Origin: Flaccisagitta enflata
Lineage: Eukaryota > Chaetognatha > Sagittoidea > Aphragmophora
Length of the DNA: 64,000 bases
Reading direction: 5' to 3'
Assembly: GCA_965153355.1 (NCBI GenBank)
Contig: OZ231127.1
Location: 29,078,001-29,142,000 of the forward strand
Shown here: piece after piece, positions 25,660 to 42,316 of the stretch
Position numbering within the stretch: the first letter of the stretch is position 1
How the letters are laid out: the number at the start of each line of letters is the position of its first letter
Program-made: the position numbers and the translations under genes
The notes under the pieces: generated by a model
Told to the model about the DNA's origin: nothing
Databases searched by the model: none
The model's input: only the letters and a program-made list of their open reading frames with translations

Positions 25660-26334
25660 TCTCCTTCATGAACTATGCTTAATTCTACAGGGCCCTGTCG
25701 AGCATTTTTGATCGCGTGGTTGTGGCCCAGTAGGGAGTTTGAGGAAGTTACATGAATTGAAAAGTTTCCTTCAGATTTCTGTTCCCTTCCGTAAACGCAG
25801 AAAATTGAACTTAGCTAATTGAGGGACATATGGATCAGATTTTCTTTACCCAGTTTGGACGTATGCATACCTAATGAGTCAGCAGACAACGGGAAAATAT
25901 TAAATGTCCTCTTATATTAAATGCTATGAGCCATGCTAGTAACATCCCACAAAAAGAGTTCCAGAAAAAAATGACTCTTACAAGAGCGCGCTAACCGAAA
26001 AGGGTTGATACACAGAATGAAACTCTGACTTTCTCAGCAACACGAAATAAAAGAATTTTCGTGAGAACAATCCGCGAGGGTTACGCGGCTAAATCAAGAT
26101 CCACCGTATAATCTAGATGACCATAAAGATCTTCCAAGCTCAAATCGTCAGTTGGCAATGGGGTTGACTGTCAAGTAGCGTGATTTCGCAAAACAGTGAA
26201 AAGAAAGAGACAGAAAAAGAACAAAGCGTGGACTCCTAAGCGCATAACAAGATGATTAAAGGTGAAAAGAAAGAATAGGATAGACTGACGGACAATCCGA
26301 GACCAAGAGAGAGCGTGTGAGAGTGAGAGAGACT
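25660..26334. other. Intergenic stretch, no gene seen
   Basis: Nothing recognised. Confidence 0.4.
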
Positions 26335-26339
26335 GAGAG

Positions 26340-26415
<76 letters not shown>

Positions 26416-26429
26416 CAGAGAGAGAGACA

Positions 26430-26463
<34 letters not shown>

Positions 26464-26570
26464 CAGAGAGAGACAGACAGAGAGAGACAGAGAGAGAGAC
26501 AGACAGAGAGAGACAGACAGAGAGAGACAGAGAGAGAAACTGACAGAGAAACTGACAGATAGAGATCGAC
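26335..26570 (+). repeat. (GA)n grading into GACAGAGA array
   Basis: About 33 GA units, then GACAGAGAGA repeats that become increasingly diverged towards 26570. Confidence 0.97.
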
Positions 26571-26929
26571 TGACTGATTGAGACCAAGAGAGCAAGAGCG
26601 ACAGAAATCGAGACAGAAACCAAAACACGGACAAAGATCGATACAGAGACCGAGAGAGAGAGAGACTCAAAACCAAAGAAAAGCATTTTACAAGTACCCT
26701 AAAACAAAATTTTAGTTGGTGTTGAATTTGTATAAATACACATAAGGGGGAAGTCATGACAGTATTTGTATCATTCATAATATTTTCTCTGAAAAGCAGA
26801 AGCAAGATGATGAAGCTGACACAGAAGATGATGTCGACTCCAACTCTTTACATCAAAGGTTTCATTTTGGACGAACTTTCGGGTGACATTACTGAACTCA
26901 AGTGATTTTGATCACTAGTTTTAATCACG
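26571..26929. other. Intergenic stretch, no gene seen
   Basis: Tail of the degenerate GA-rich tract, then unremarkable AT-rich sequence. Confidence 0.4.
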
Positions 26930-27000
26930 CGCACGCGACTTGGTATGTGGATCCATCTGTTCGTTAATATGTCCGCTCGCCTGCACCTATCCGTTGGTCT
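26930..27000 (+). mobile_element. Hairpin family 1 half-site fragment
   Basis: CACGCGCACGCGACTTGG followed by TCCATCTGTTCG and TATCCGTTGG. Only one hairpin arm is intact. Confidence 0.45.
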
Positions 27001-27074
27001 GAAATATTATCAAAGCGTTTTAGTCGTTTTTGAAATGAATTCAAATGCAAACAACTGACTTTTGATTGCTTTTT

Positions 27075-27150
27075 AGTTGCTGACACGCAACTCTGTAAGA
27101 CGTTTTGTCCGTCCATTGGTCCATCCATCGCTCTGTCCGTCACTCGAGTG
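27075..27150 (+). mobile_element. Hairpin family 1 fragment
   Basis: AGTTGCTGACACGCAACT, then CTGTAAGACGTTTTGTCCGT and TCCATTGGTCCATCC. Confidence 0.7.
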
Positions 27151-27949
27151 TATCAATATGCAAAAGGTTTTTTGATGAGACCATCAACATCAGACATTAT
27201 TTTTTTCAAAACCCCTTTTTAACCGCTAATTTGTATATTACTGTGTTGATGATTTTATATCAGTATCGTTTTTCATGAATTAAATCAAATTGGTGCTAAA
27301 TCTAGTTGCAACAATACAAAAATTGTTTATCACTAAAGTTATAAAATGTGACAATTACAAATCTTTTCTGTAGAAGTTATTAGTCTTGTTTTTACCAAAA
27401 CTGGGTGCATGTGCTGGAAGTGAATATATTTTTGACAATCTTTTCTTGCACTAAAAAAAAAAAAAATTAATGAAATTTTAGAAAATAAAAACGCTAAATT
27501 TTTTTTCATTTTTACTCCCTAATGTTGATGATATGATCAAAAATACTTTTGCATATTGACACACCCGAGTTCGTCACGCTCAAGTTGAAAACCCATTTAT
27601 AACCATGCAGTTGTTATTGTGTTTGTGTGAGAGGGGGGGGGTAGGAGTGGGGGTGAGGCTTGGGTTGCCCACCCGTCTGCAATGATATTGTCACCCTGCG
27701 TCACTTGTTAAATAAGTGAAACTAGTCATATGTCACTACCATAACCTTATCATCTACCTAGGTCAACAGCAGAGGCAACAGAAAAACCAACACGCTTGAT
27801 CGGGCATCGGAGCATTCTCTGGAGTGAACTGCGCACTGAGTACTTGGATAAAAGGGAGGTAAATAGATTGGCAGAATGATTTTTCTTGAGACGAGACTCT
27901 AAAACCGCATTCACCATCATTTGATCCGGTCTAGGATCTTGCCACGGTC
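27151..27949. other. Intergenic stretch, no gene seen
   Basis: AT-rich in the first half, with a G-rich patch at 27630-27660. No gene recognised. Confidence 0.4.
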
Positions 27950-28001
27950 GAAATGTGTGTGTGCGTGCGTGTGCGTGTGCGTGTGTGTGTGTGTGCGTGT
28001 G

Positions 28002-28073
<72 letters not shown>

Positions 28074-28075
28074 CA
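27950..28075 (+). repeat. (GT)n with GTGC interruptions
   Basis: GTGCGTGC at the left, regular GT in the middle, GCGCGC at the right end. Confidence 0.97.
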
Positions 28076-28084
28076 AAACCCTCC

Positions 28085-28405
<321 letters not shown>

Positions 28406-28408
<3 letters not shown>

Positions 28409-28877
28409 TCGATGTAGAATATGGGATATCCCCGTATGACCCAGGAGTCTGAGGGACCGAGACTCAAGTTAAGAATATGAAGGTAAAGGAAAACGAAGGA
28501 GAAAGAAAGTTAAAACAAAAGCAAAGAAAAAATTACTCCCATGCTCTTAACAGAACTTCAAAAAAATATAAATATTATATTGTATATTGTATATGAGATG
28601 AGACTTTACTCAAAGAGGCAAAACAAGCGGCTAAGTCGCTGTTAGACTTCAAATTGCCTTTTTGCTCCCCTACACCAACACACACGTGCACACGCACACA
28701 GATTCGGGCATTTTTGGAGCGTTGTTCGAACATGACGTCGCGGTTGGGAGAAAAGAAATGCCTTAAAGAAAATTTTTCTCTGGTGAATTTGCCAATTTGA
28801 GGACTCGACGACTAGGTGAGAACGAAGCCTGAAGTTTGTCTCTGTCTGTATGTGATTTGTGTGAGTGTCTTTTTGTA

Positions 28878-28879
<2 letters not shown>
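28406..28879. other. Intergenic stretch, no gene seen
   Basis: Nothing recognised. Confidence 0.4.
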
Positions 28880-28958
<79 letters not shown>

Positions 28959-28966
28959 CTCGCTCA
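28880..28966 (+). repeat. (CT)n microsatellite
   Basis: About 38 CT units ending in CTCGCTCTCGCTC. Confidence 0.98.
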
Positions 28967-29603
28967 TGTGCATATTATTATTTTTTCATTACTGCCTCTG
29001 TGATTAGGGGCTGTCATAAATTGTAAACAAATTAGTTTCTTTGTTTTCTCTACAGGAACCTACTCGAGAAAATTGTCTTCAAAACGAGAAGGGATGATGA
29101 AGATAGTAATCATAATGATCAATCTCATCTGCATTTGCTTTTTCTTCCATTTTTGTTCATTCTGATCGTACAGTTACGATTAAAAAATGTTGACGAAGAA
29201 AACCTATTATACTGATTTGCATAAAGTCGTACATGTTATTCTGTTAGATTAAGAGAAACCTCCATCCATTTAGGAACCAGAGTGCACATTAATGGAAACG
29301 TAACTCGTACGTTGTTGAGTATATGAGTGACAGTATGCGTCGAGATACGCAAAAAAGAAAAAAAAGGTATTTAGATAAGTCGAGGTAATTGAGCTTTGAG
29401 TTTGAAAGAAAAAGTAACCTGGACACGGTATATGAAAAATTGAGTTCGGTTTGAATACGGTATGTGTCAAAACGAGCCTAACTGGATAAAGTTTGTTTTC
29501 CTAATGGCAACCGGGACGGGAGACCCGAAACGGAAGCCGAAATCCCCCTTGCCCTTGCTTAGCAAAGACTATTGTGCAGAAATTTTTTTTAGAAAACAAG
29601 CAG
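28967..29603. other. Intergenic stretch, no gene seen
   Basis: Nothing recognised. Confidence 0.4.
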
Positions 29604-29656
29604 TAAGACTTGACTAGACTAGTCTAGTCGATTGGACTAGACTAGACTAGATTGCC
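29604..29656 (+). repeat. (GACTA)n short array
   Basis: GACTAGACTAGTCTAGTC, partly self-complementary around CTAG. Confidence 0.85.
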
Positions 29657-29807
29657 AAGACAGAAACTCAAATCCGATTGACGTTGGCTCCCCGGACCGG
29701 ACCTGTGGTGGGCCATTCAAGTGGCAACGCCTACTTGCCTCTTTCTTTCATGTTTTCCTTGCCATCTTCCTTTCTTTCTCCCTTTCTTCTTCTTTTTCCT
29801 TTTTGGG

Positions 29808-30160
29808 CAGCGGCCCCAAAGGGCCGATGTCCTGTAGGACACAGGGGTGAATTTCCATATGTCCGTCCGTACGTCGGTACGTCGGTACGTCCCCCCCCTC
29901 CATGAAGCTTCTGAAGCCTCAAATTCCCATCGGATAATATGGGAAATTTACAAAAAAGCAAAAAAATGCCTGTTTCCCATTGCAGCGGCCCCAAAGGGCC
30001 GATGTCCTGTAGGACACAGGGGTGAATTTCCATACGTCTATCCGTACGTCCGTCCGTCTGTACGTCCCCCCCCTCCACGAAGCTTCTGAAGCCTCGAATT
30101 CCCATCGGATAATATGGGAAATTTACAAAAAAGCAAAAAAAGGCCTGTTTCCCATTGAAT
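29808..30160 (+). mobile_element. Tandem pair of hairpin family 2 copies, 174-bp period
   Basis: GCAGCGGCCCCAAAGGGCC starts at 29808 and again at 29982. Each is followed by GATGTCCTGTAGGACACAGG, a GTCCGTCCGTACGTC tract, CCCCCCC and AAATTCCCATCGG-type sequence. The copies are nearly identical, so the duplication is recent. A third partial unit, without the hairpins, follows to about 30225. The pair faces the minus copy at 30310. Confidence 0.9.
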
Positions 30161-30299
30161 AACATGGAAAATTGATGAAAACTAAGAAAAAAGTACAATT
30201 CCTATTAAATAACATGGCAAATTGATAATATATTTTAAAAAAATGCAAAATATTCAATGAATTTTATGGAAAATTGCTACTAAAGCCTCAAATATGCCC

Positions 30300-30455
30300 T
30301 CTCAGGACATATGGAAATTAACTCCTGTGTCCTACAGGACATCGGCCCTTTGGGGCCGCTGCCCTGCTCTCACTCCACTTCTTCAGCTAATCACTCCAAG
30401 CAGGGCACCGGGTACCGCTGACCATGTGCGATCCTTGGATGACTTGTTTTCTTTC
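30300..30455 (-). mobile_element. Hairpin family 2 copy, with lead region
   Basis: On the minus strand: CGCACATGGTCAGCGGTACC (lead), GCTTGGAGTGATTAGCTGAA, GGCAGCGGCCCCAAAGGGCC and GATGTCCTGTAGGACACAGG, ending at the CATATGTCC motif. It is the inverted partner of the pair at 29808-30160. Confidence 0.9.
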
Positions 30456-30459
30456 TTTG

Positions 30460-30520
30460 ATTCATTCATACATTTATTCATTCATTCATTCATTCATTCA
30501 TTTATTCATTCCATCTTCCC
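30460..30520 (+). repeat. (ATTC)n array
   Basis: TTCATTCATTCATTC tetranucleotides with ATTTATTC variants. Confidence 0.93.
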
Positions 30521-30573
30521 TTCCTCCCTTCATACATTCATCAATTCATTCTTTCTTTCTTTTTTCCCTTTTT

Positions 30574-30745
30574 AGTTGCGGACACGCAACTCTATAAGAG
30601 CCTTTGTCCGTCGTTCCGTCGGTCCGTCCGTTGATCCGTCTGTCCATCGGTCCGTGAGCACGAGTCAAAAAGTGTGTAAACGCGCATTTCCGCCCCTGCC
30701 CACCCGTCCGCAACTGGTGTTGGCCGTGTATCCGGCATTGTTTTT
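30574..30745 (+). mobile_element. Hairpin family 1 copy, complete
   Basis: Hairpin AGTTGCGGACACGCAACT (30574-30591), CTATAAGAGCCTTTGTCCGT and a long GTCC/GTCG tract. Then GCCCCTGCCCACCCGTCCGC and AACTGG half-site (30706-30715), and GTGTATCCGGCATTG. It is the clearest example of the non-GTCATT subtype. It passes directly into a (CTTT)n array. Confidence 0.9.
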
Positions 30746-30754
30746 CTTTTTTTC

Positions 30755-30958
<204 letters not shown>

Positions 30959-30979
30959 TTCATTCTTTCTTTCTTTCTT

Positions 30980-32435
30980 GTAAATGTTGTCTAACTGCCC
31001 ATTGGTGGGTTTCCAAGCCTGTATGTGTATCTGTCCATCAGTTTATCTGTCTGTTCATCTGTCAGACTGTCTGTCTATAGGTCTGTCTGCCGGCTTCTAC
31101 CCATTCTCCTTTCTGTGCGATTTTTTTTTTACTTCTTCTTTCTTGCATTAAAGCGCAGCGTCAGCTTTTATTCTTATGCGCATATCGTTGAAGAGCTTTA
31201 GAGGCCCGTCTTCATTACTGATATCCTAGGTACCAAGGGCAAAGGCGGCAAAGAACTTCTCTGACAGGAGTTGGCGCAGTTAACTGAATACTGAATACCT
31301 CCTTTTATAACAGTGCTCTCTCCCAAGTTAATTTTTTTGTCTTAGCTTGCACTTTGCAGACTGCAGCCATTTTTTTTATCTACTTTGTAATCAGTTTTGA
31401 GTATGGTTAATCGGAAGAGTGCTAAGACAACCAAATCATCTGTACACTCTACCACTTGAAAAAGACTTCCCAACGTATTACCTCTTTTCTTGAACGCCTC
31501 CAAAGCCAAAGACCGTTGTTAGCGCCCGCATTCTCTCACCCATGACTCAGACTCAAAATTCTTTTCGTTCATCAGGAATTATGGATTATTAGCGTGTTAG
31601 TTGGTGGCGCCGCGAAAGGCATATGCTGAGGCTGAAGGAATTTTCGAATGCGATGGCTCATCCAACCTTAACCGGCTATCCAAGCCACATGGCTGTCATC
31701 TCCACCTGACATCTCAGCACCGTTCCTCACCCACTCTCCAGCTACCTTGACAACCACCTGCCAGCCCCATCCTCTTGTACTCACCCGGCCACTTATATTC
31801 AACTCCTTCACACCTCTCCCCCCCAACTTCCATCCTACCCTCTAACACAAACCCCAAAAACCACCCCCTAGCTACACAGTCACTACCAGAACAATGTTGC
31901 ATTAGCGAGATAATGATGTGGATAAAGCGCGTCACAAATAAGCTGTCAAACTGACGGTGGAATATAACTTCACAATAATTCAAATCATCTCGCGGGGTAG
32001 CCCATTACCCCCATTGCACTCCCCCTGCCATCCCCGCACAAAAATTACCACGACAAATGTGTTTGAGATTGATTTTCTTATCCAAAGCGAGTGCGAATGG
32101 GACTTATCCAAATCACCCTTGATAAAGTGAGGTACATGGCTCCAAGTTCAACACTTTAATGGGCCAACAGTTGCCATGGAGAAAGAGATACGAACATAAG
32201 TTATGACTGGAGAGATATGGATGAAAAATGGCATGAATTCAGAACGGCAACGTCGGTTGAATGAAAGGGGAATTGGAAAATTATCTCTATCGAGCGCCTG
32301 ACAGGCTGGGGAAACGTAAAATGGATATACATACTAATGTTGAAATCTTTAATCAAACAATTAGAAAATGTAAAAAGAAAAAAAAACAGAGGAAAGAAAA
32401 GTGCGTGCCATAAGAAGATGAACAAGTCATCGATC
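30980..32435. other. Longest low-repeat stretch, no gene seen
   Basis: About 1.45 kb largely free of microsatellites. A CCCTCACCC-rich patch lies at 31730-31870. The 89-codon minus-strand frame there has no visible domain. It could hide an exon, but I cannot support one. Confidence 0.4.
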
Positions 32436-32550
32436 TTCCAAGGATCGCACATGGTCAGCGGTCCCCGTGGCCCTGCTTGGAGTGATTAGCTGAAGATGTA
32501 GAGGGAGAGCAGGGCAGCGACTCCAAAGGGCCGATGTTCTGTAGAGGAAA
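32436..32550 (+). mobile_element. Hairpin family 2 copy, with lead region
   Basis: CGCACATGGTCAGCGGTCCC, GCTTGGAGTGATTAGCTGAA, GGCAGCGACTCCAAAGGGCC and GATGTTCTGTAGAG. It passes directly into the purine tract that becomes (GAA)n. Confidence 0.85.
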
Positions 32551-32640
32551 GAGTAGAAAAAGAAGAAGAAAAAAATGAAGAAAAAAAAAAGGAAGACCGA
32601 GTGAAAAGAAGACGAAGAACAGAAACAGAAGGGAGAACGT

Positions 32641-32671
<31 letters not shown>

Positions 32672-33107
32672 AAGAAGAAGAAGAAGAAGAAGAAGAGGAA
32701 GAGGAAGAAGAAGAAGAAGAAGAAGAAGAAGAAGAAGAAAAAAAAGAAGAAGAAGAAGAAGAAGAAGAAGAAGAAGAAGAAGAAGAAGAAGAAGAAGAAG
32801 AAGAAGAAGAAGAAGAAGAAGAAAGAAACAGAAGAGACGAGAGATGACAAAGAAGGTCGCATGAGAACCTGATAAATCACTCTTTTATCGCAGGTGAAAC
32901 TTAATGCAGTTTTTAAGTGGACTTTTAGAAGAAGAAGAAGAAGAAGAAGAAGAAGAAGAAGAAGAAGAAGAAGAAGAAGAAGAAGAAGAAGAAGAAGAAG
33001 AAGAAACAGAAGTGACGAGAGATGGCAAAGAAGGTCGAATGAGAACCTGATAAATCACTCTTTTATCGCAGGTGAAGCTTAATGCAGTTTTTAAGTGGAC
33101 TTTTAAG
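32641..33107 (+). repeat. Duplicated (GAA)n plus 100-bp spacer unit
   Basis: (GAA)n at 32641-32823 and 32927-33004 are each followed by a spacer of about 100 bases (ACAGAAGAGACGAGAGATGA to TTTTTAAGTGGACTTTT). The two spacers differ at about four positions. The arrays differ in length, so the array length changed after the unit was duplicated. Confidence 0.95.
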
Positions 33108-34086
33108 GTAGGATGGCTTTGAACCCGCAGAGTAAAATGACAAAAAATCGTGAGAAAACCGAGTTGGGAGAGAATGGAGAAAAAGACGGGCGTTGGCCCT
33201 GGAGGAGAATGTATGGCTTAGGAAAAAGTGAATGGCAAAATGATGAAAAGGGGAAGTTGGGGGATAAATAATTGGAATGGCGATAACTCGAAATTCTAGT
33301 AATTGAAGCCTACGATTTAACGCTTAATGAACCAACTGATCCTACTCACATACGGAACAAGTACAGTAAACTTCCCGTCACAACATAAGATGATGCGATT
33401 TTTGTATCGGAACCGACTGTCATGACCTGTACTCTCCGTCCTCTCTTATCTGCAAAGGCCTGGTTTTTTACTGTGGCAAGTGGCAACCCCCGGATCGGCA
33501 CGTAAAGCCGGGGTCGCCTCTCCAACAAGAGCAATGTTTGTAAACTTAAACTTTTAAAATGTTACCCACGTTGATCAGTTTTTTTCTCAAATATATATCA
33601 TCAGGTCAAACGATATCAATCCGACGGGTTTATCATGAGATATTCAGAAAAAAGTATGAAATAAGTAAATATGTATGCTTGATTTACACACGTCAAAATT
33701 TGTAAATAATTACATCAATTATATCTGTTTGTCCGCACAGTCAAATTTCTTACTGACGCAACACTTTGATCTCAATTATTGAACTACGACAATATGCAAA
33801 TGTAGATATATGCAAATATTCTTGACAAATTGACGGGGATTTTTACAAAGACAAGTACACACAGATATGGTAGAATAATCTGGTGGCAAATATCGGGCTT
33901 CCATCTTTCTATTTGGTTTAAACCACAATCTTCATACTCAACGATCAATTTTCCACCAGATTACGCGACCTTCCATGAATTTTGCGTCCTTCAATAAATC
34001 ACCGAGACGATCGACTTGATAAGCAATTTAACCAACGACCACCAGAACGTCATAAACAAACGCAGCAGCGGAACTGAGATTGAGAG

Positions 34087-34090
<4 letters not shown>
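33108..34090. other. Intergenic stretch, no gene seen
   Basis: About 1 kb without a recognisable feature. Confidence 0.4.

Positions 34091-34160
<70 letters not shown>
34091..34160 (+). repeat. (GA)n microsatellite
   Basis: About 34 GA units. Confidence 0.97.
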
Positions 34161-34165
<5 letters not shown>

Positions 34166-34299
34166 ATCGTCTCTTGTTTCGCGTTAATCGTTGTTTCCCG
34201 CCGCGAAAAAGTTCATTTTCCGAGGCAGTTATGCCAGTTTATACCAAGCCTTCTAAAACTTCATGAGATGAAAAATTTCGCTGTAACAGCGCAACGAGC

Positions 34300-34324
34300 G
34301 AGAGAGAGAGAGGAAGAGAGAGGG

Positions 34325-34380
<56 letters not shown>
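34300..34380 (+). repeat. (GA)n microsatellite, interrupted
   Basis: GA units with GGAAGAG, GGGAATGAG and GAAAG interruptions. Confidence 0.95.
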
Positions 34381-34381
<1 letters not shown>

Positions 34382-34585
34382 GATACTGAGAAACAAATGA
34401 ATATCAAGGTGGCGGTGGAAGGCAAGAAAGTGTGAAATCAACGTTCTGAGCGAGAGCCGAACGAGAACGAAAGCCTCGATTAGACATAATCATTAACGCT
34501 GATTGAAAGCTAAGAATCGGCGTGATTAAGAACGTTTAAACGTGATGGCTAGCCTGGCTGAGTGACGTTTCAGAAACCTACAAAT

Positions 34586-35654
<1,069 letters not shown>

Positions 35655-35937
35655 CCTTTGGGATGAAATGAGTCATAAGTGGCGCATATTTGTTGATTTT
35701 TTCATGAAATTCCGCTTATACCAGCCTTTGATATGAAATGAGTCATAAGAGGTGCATTTTCCTTGATTGTTTCATGAAATTCCGCCTATACCAGCCTTTG
35801 GGATGAAATGAGTCATAAGTGGCGCATATTTGTTGATTTTTTTCATGAAATTATGCTTATACCAGCCTTTGGGATGAAATGAGTCATAGGTGGCGCATAT
35901 TCCTGGATTTTTTCATGAAATTCCGTCTATACCAGCC
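35655..35937 (+). repeat. 70-bp tandem repeat, four copies
   Basis: Each unit reads CCTTTGGGATGAAATGAGTC, then ATAAGTGGCGCATATTTGTT, then a T-run, CATGAAATTCCGCTTATACC and AG. Units start at 35655, 35725, 35795 and 35866. Confidence 0.95.
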
Positions 35938-36654
35938 AACTAATGACATTTCTTTTTCAACTGGTAACATGTTCTTAAACTCGTTTTTTATTACTCTTCA
36001 GTGCAGTGAATATTTTCAACAATATGTTACTTAGGCCGAAAAAAGAAGTCGCTTACGGTTGGCTTGGGGCAGAAATGCGTATTTTGGCACTTTTCAACTC
36101 GAGCATCACAAACGGGTAGATGTATGAATGGATCAATAGGCGGACGGAGGGATGCAGAGTAAGCCCAATGTAGAGTTACTGTGTGCGACTGAAAAAGACC
36201 AATCGCAACCATGTATGTAGTCGTGCCCATAGCAAGATGAATAGGTGTCAAAGTAAGTAAGCTATCAAATTTGCCAAAAACGCCAGAAAATTGGGGCAAA
36301 GATGTGGCATGATGGAGAAAAAATGCAGAAACGAGGCACAGGAGAAGACCAAACTACGAAAAATGATATGGCATTGAAATTTTATAGATAAAGACTAGGC
36401 TAGTGTGTGTATAAGTAAGATAGAGAGAGAGAGAGAGAGAGGAGAGAGATAGACAGAGACATGGAGAGCAAGAGAGGAAAGAAAAAAAAAAATACAAATA
36501 GGCGGTCTGGAGAGAAAATCGGGTGAGGGGAGGAGGAGGTTGAAGAGGAGGAGGATGATTTGCGTCGAATCGAAAGAAAATTGGATCGCAAGAAGAAAAA
36601 CGCCGATGGAGGCGCAATGTGGCAAAAGATGGGGGTGAGGGGTTTACGCAAGGG
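35938..36654. other. Intergenic stretch, no gene seen
   Basis: Includes a short GA run at 36421-36450 and a GGAGGA purine patch at 36525-36555. No gene recognised. Confidence 0.4.
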
Positions 36655-36656
36655 GG

Positions 36657-37010
36657 GGGGGGGTGGAAAGAGTAAGTGGGAGATGGGATGGGGAATGGGT
36701 TATGCACGGGAACAGGGAAGGGGTGGAAGGAGCTAGTGGGGGATGGCATGGGAGGTGGGTTGCGCAAGGGAACTGAGGGGGGGTGGAACGAGTAAGTGGG
36801 AGATGGCATGGGGAATGAGTTATGTACGGGAACAGGGAAGGGGTGGAAGGAGCTAGTGGGGAATGGCATGGGAGGTGGGTTGCGCAAGCGAACAGGGGAG
36901 GGGGGGGAGAAGGAGTAAGAGGGGGATGGCACAGGAAATGGGTTATGTACGGGAACAAGGGGGGAGGTGGAAGGAGCTAGTGGGGAACGGCATGGGAGAG
37001 AGCGAGAGGT
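36657..37010 (+). repeat. 60-bp minisatellite with 120-bp alternating units
   Basis: Six G-rich units with a 60-base period start at about 36661, 36721, 36781, 36841, 36903 and 36964. Two unit types alternate: type A has GAGTAAGTGGGAGATGG and TTATGCACGGGAACAG, type B has GAGCTAGTGGGGGATGG and GGTTGCGCAAGGGAAC. Because 60 is a multiple of three, minus-strand frames stay open and read as Pro-rich 20-residue repeats. I take this as a satellite and not as a gene. Confidence 0.9.
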
Positions 37011-39261
37011 TGCGTGAACGGAAAAGTGAGAGAGAAATTAGAAGGGGATGAGATTATAGAGTAGCGCAGGAAAAGAGGGAGGAGTGTAGTAAATAGACGT
37101 TTTCTGCGGGCCTTGACTACTTAACATATAGAGAGAAATTCTGCATCTTTTGTCTAGATTTGTTCGACCCATCAAAGTGGACATAAGCCTACAGCGCCAC
37201 AGCTTTGATTTGACTCATGAGTTCATGCATTTGTCTCGTTTCAAGCCCTCATTCTTAAATGACTTTGATAATGTAAAAAACATATGAAAAACAGTGTTTC
37301 CCCGATTTTTAAAGAACTCAAGGTCTTCAACTGCAATGATTTTTTTAATTTTTTCTGTGGATCATTATTCATGTGTGATACAACTAAAAATATCAAAAAA
37401 GGAGCATTGATGGACACTCCAACCCTTTTTTCACCAAATTTATGAGAGAAAGCGCTTTTCTTAAACATTTACTTTCATATGCTGGCTCACCACTAGTGAG
37501 GGGAAGTGGCTCAAAATTCATGTTTCACTGAAAATGGGACATATTGAGGTACACTTAAGCTAGGTTGCTGAGGTTTTTTTAAAAATTTCTCTCAGAAATA
37601 AAAAAAAAACAGTGCAAATGGTCTTAAAATCGTTTCAGAGGTTGACTGCATCCGGAGGGAGTTGAAGGGAGTTCAGGTTAAGAAAAATAAGAGAAATGGA
37701 GTGAAATGAAGGAATAGACCTATAAAAAGACGAGGTGGATAAGGAGGGGGGTGTTCGAAAGTGAGGCAGGGGAAGAAGGTATAGAAGAAGGGCAGAGAAA
37801 AAGTAGAGGAGACAAGAAGACCGAAAAAAGATGATGGTTTGCGAGGAAGATGGAAAATTGAAGAAGAGAAGGAAAACAAGAAAAAGAATTTTGGAAGCGC
37901 AAGTTAAATCTTTTAATGGGTGACAAGCAAACGAGACAGTGGTGACTAGGCTTGTGGAAGGCTGAGACGGAGAGAACTGAGCAGGGAGGAACGTAAATAG
38001 ACGTAAAAAGGTTGACGATCACATGAAAAAAGATCGAACAAATACAATCGATATCATATAAGGGGATGCAGAGCTTCAGTTAGGTGGTGCCGACAGAATT
38101 GTCATCGATGTCATTGACTTGTAGGACAACAACATTGTTTTGTGGATGTCATTGCTCTCATGTAAAGAAACTGCCCATTGTTGTCGTTTTCGTCGTCGTT
38201 AACGTTGTGGTTGTGGTTGTGTACTCTTCTATGATGGACTTGGAACGTTAAAACGAAAACGGTAAATGGGACAAAATCGATTGTTCAACCGATCAAGCTG
38301 CGAATGTTTACACACCGCATCATAGACTAAATGACAAAGCAAAACTTTCTGTTTTACCGACCAAATGATGGACCGAGGACAGTGGACACTTTCGGAGACA
38401 AATGAATGATGGATCGAAACCTTCATTTTCATAAATACTCGGCCGTGCTTAGACTAAGCAGAGTAAGAAGAACCCTACAAAAAGCAATGAACTTTTGATT
38501 TGGGCGAAGGGAAAATGACGAGTGTTGACAAGTGGAAGAAAAACGATGACGTCGCGTGGAAAACGGAATTCCAAAGACTGAAGAAGTGAAGAACCAACTT
38601 GAAAACAGAGAAAGAGAAAGAGAGGAACACAGAGAGAGAACAACCGACTCAACTCAAACCATTAAATTGCAAAACCCATTAACGATGACGGAGAGAAATA
38701 CAGCGGCGTACATACTGGCACAAATGTGGATGGCGCACATACGCATATTTCCAAGTATCAAAGTAGTTTTACAATTTTACTGGTTGATGAGGGGGGCACG
38801 AAGACGCCATGATATCAGGATATTAGGGTTAAAAGCCCTGATTACTGTTCACAGACTGGTAAGAGTTTTGTCAAGGTAAAAAAAAAAGTTTAGAATAAAA
38901 AAAATCATAAACATTTTACAAAAAGCGTCAAAAGTACTACAACATTATTGAGCCTAAAGATACTTTTTGATTCTCCATTAATCAAAACAGAAAATGAGTC
39001 AATATTGAGTCAATTAGTCAATATTTTTCCAGCTAGTTGATTTTGGGTAAAAGAATTGGTTGTCGATCCTGATGATAGAAGATGAAATGAGTTTGAAATG
39101 AGGTTGGACTGATAAGAGTTGGCATGAAAACGAAAGAGACGAGAATTGGATAAGGGGACATCAACCGGTGATGAGTCGCAGAGATAAGAGAAATGAGTTG
39201 GAGGTAAGCTTTATGGATGGAATGAATTTAGAGTAGACCTTGCGCATAAAATCAGAATGAG

Positions 39262-39264
<3 letters not shown>
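37011..39264. other. Long intergenic stretch, no gene seen
   Basis: More than 2 kb with no recognisable gene or repeat family. A purine-rich segment lies at 37670-37890. Confidence 0.4.

Positions 39265-39307
<43 letters not shown>
39265..39307 (+). repeat. (GA)n microsatellite, short
   Basis: About 18 GA units ending in GGGAGAGAG. Confidence 0.95.
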
Positions 39308-41575
<2,268 letters not shown>

Positions 41576-41769
41576 AACCGATAAATCGGTCCTCTTGGTC
41601 TTACCAACAAAGCGGGCATTCAGGAAAGCAAGTTAGCAACGCTGTCTATTATGAGTTTTATTGCGTTGGAAATGGGATGGTTTGCTTGTATCTCTCGGGA
41701 GGCCATTTAAAAGGATTGTCACGCTCGTGAAATTATCGCAGTATCACAGCGCAAGGTCGTCTTACAGAC

Positions 41770-42316
<547 letters not shown>

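Noticed and set aside
36354-36932. 192-codon Pro-rich minus-strand frame
   Set aside because: Its first two thirds are the 60-bp minisatellite, which stays open because 60 is divisible by three; the rest is GA-repeat translation.
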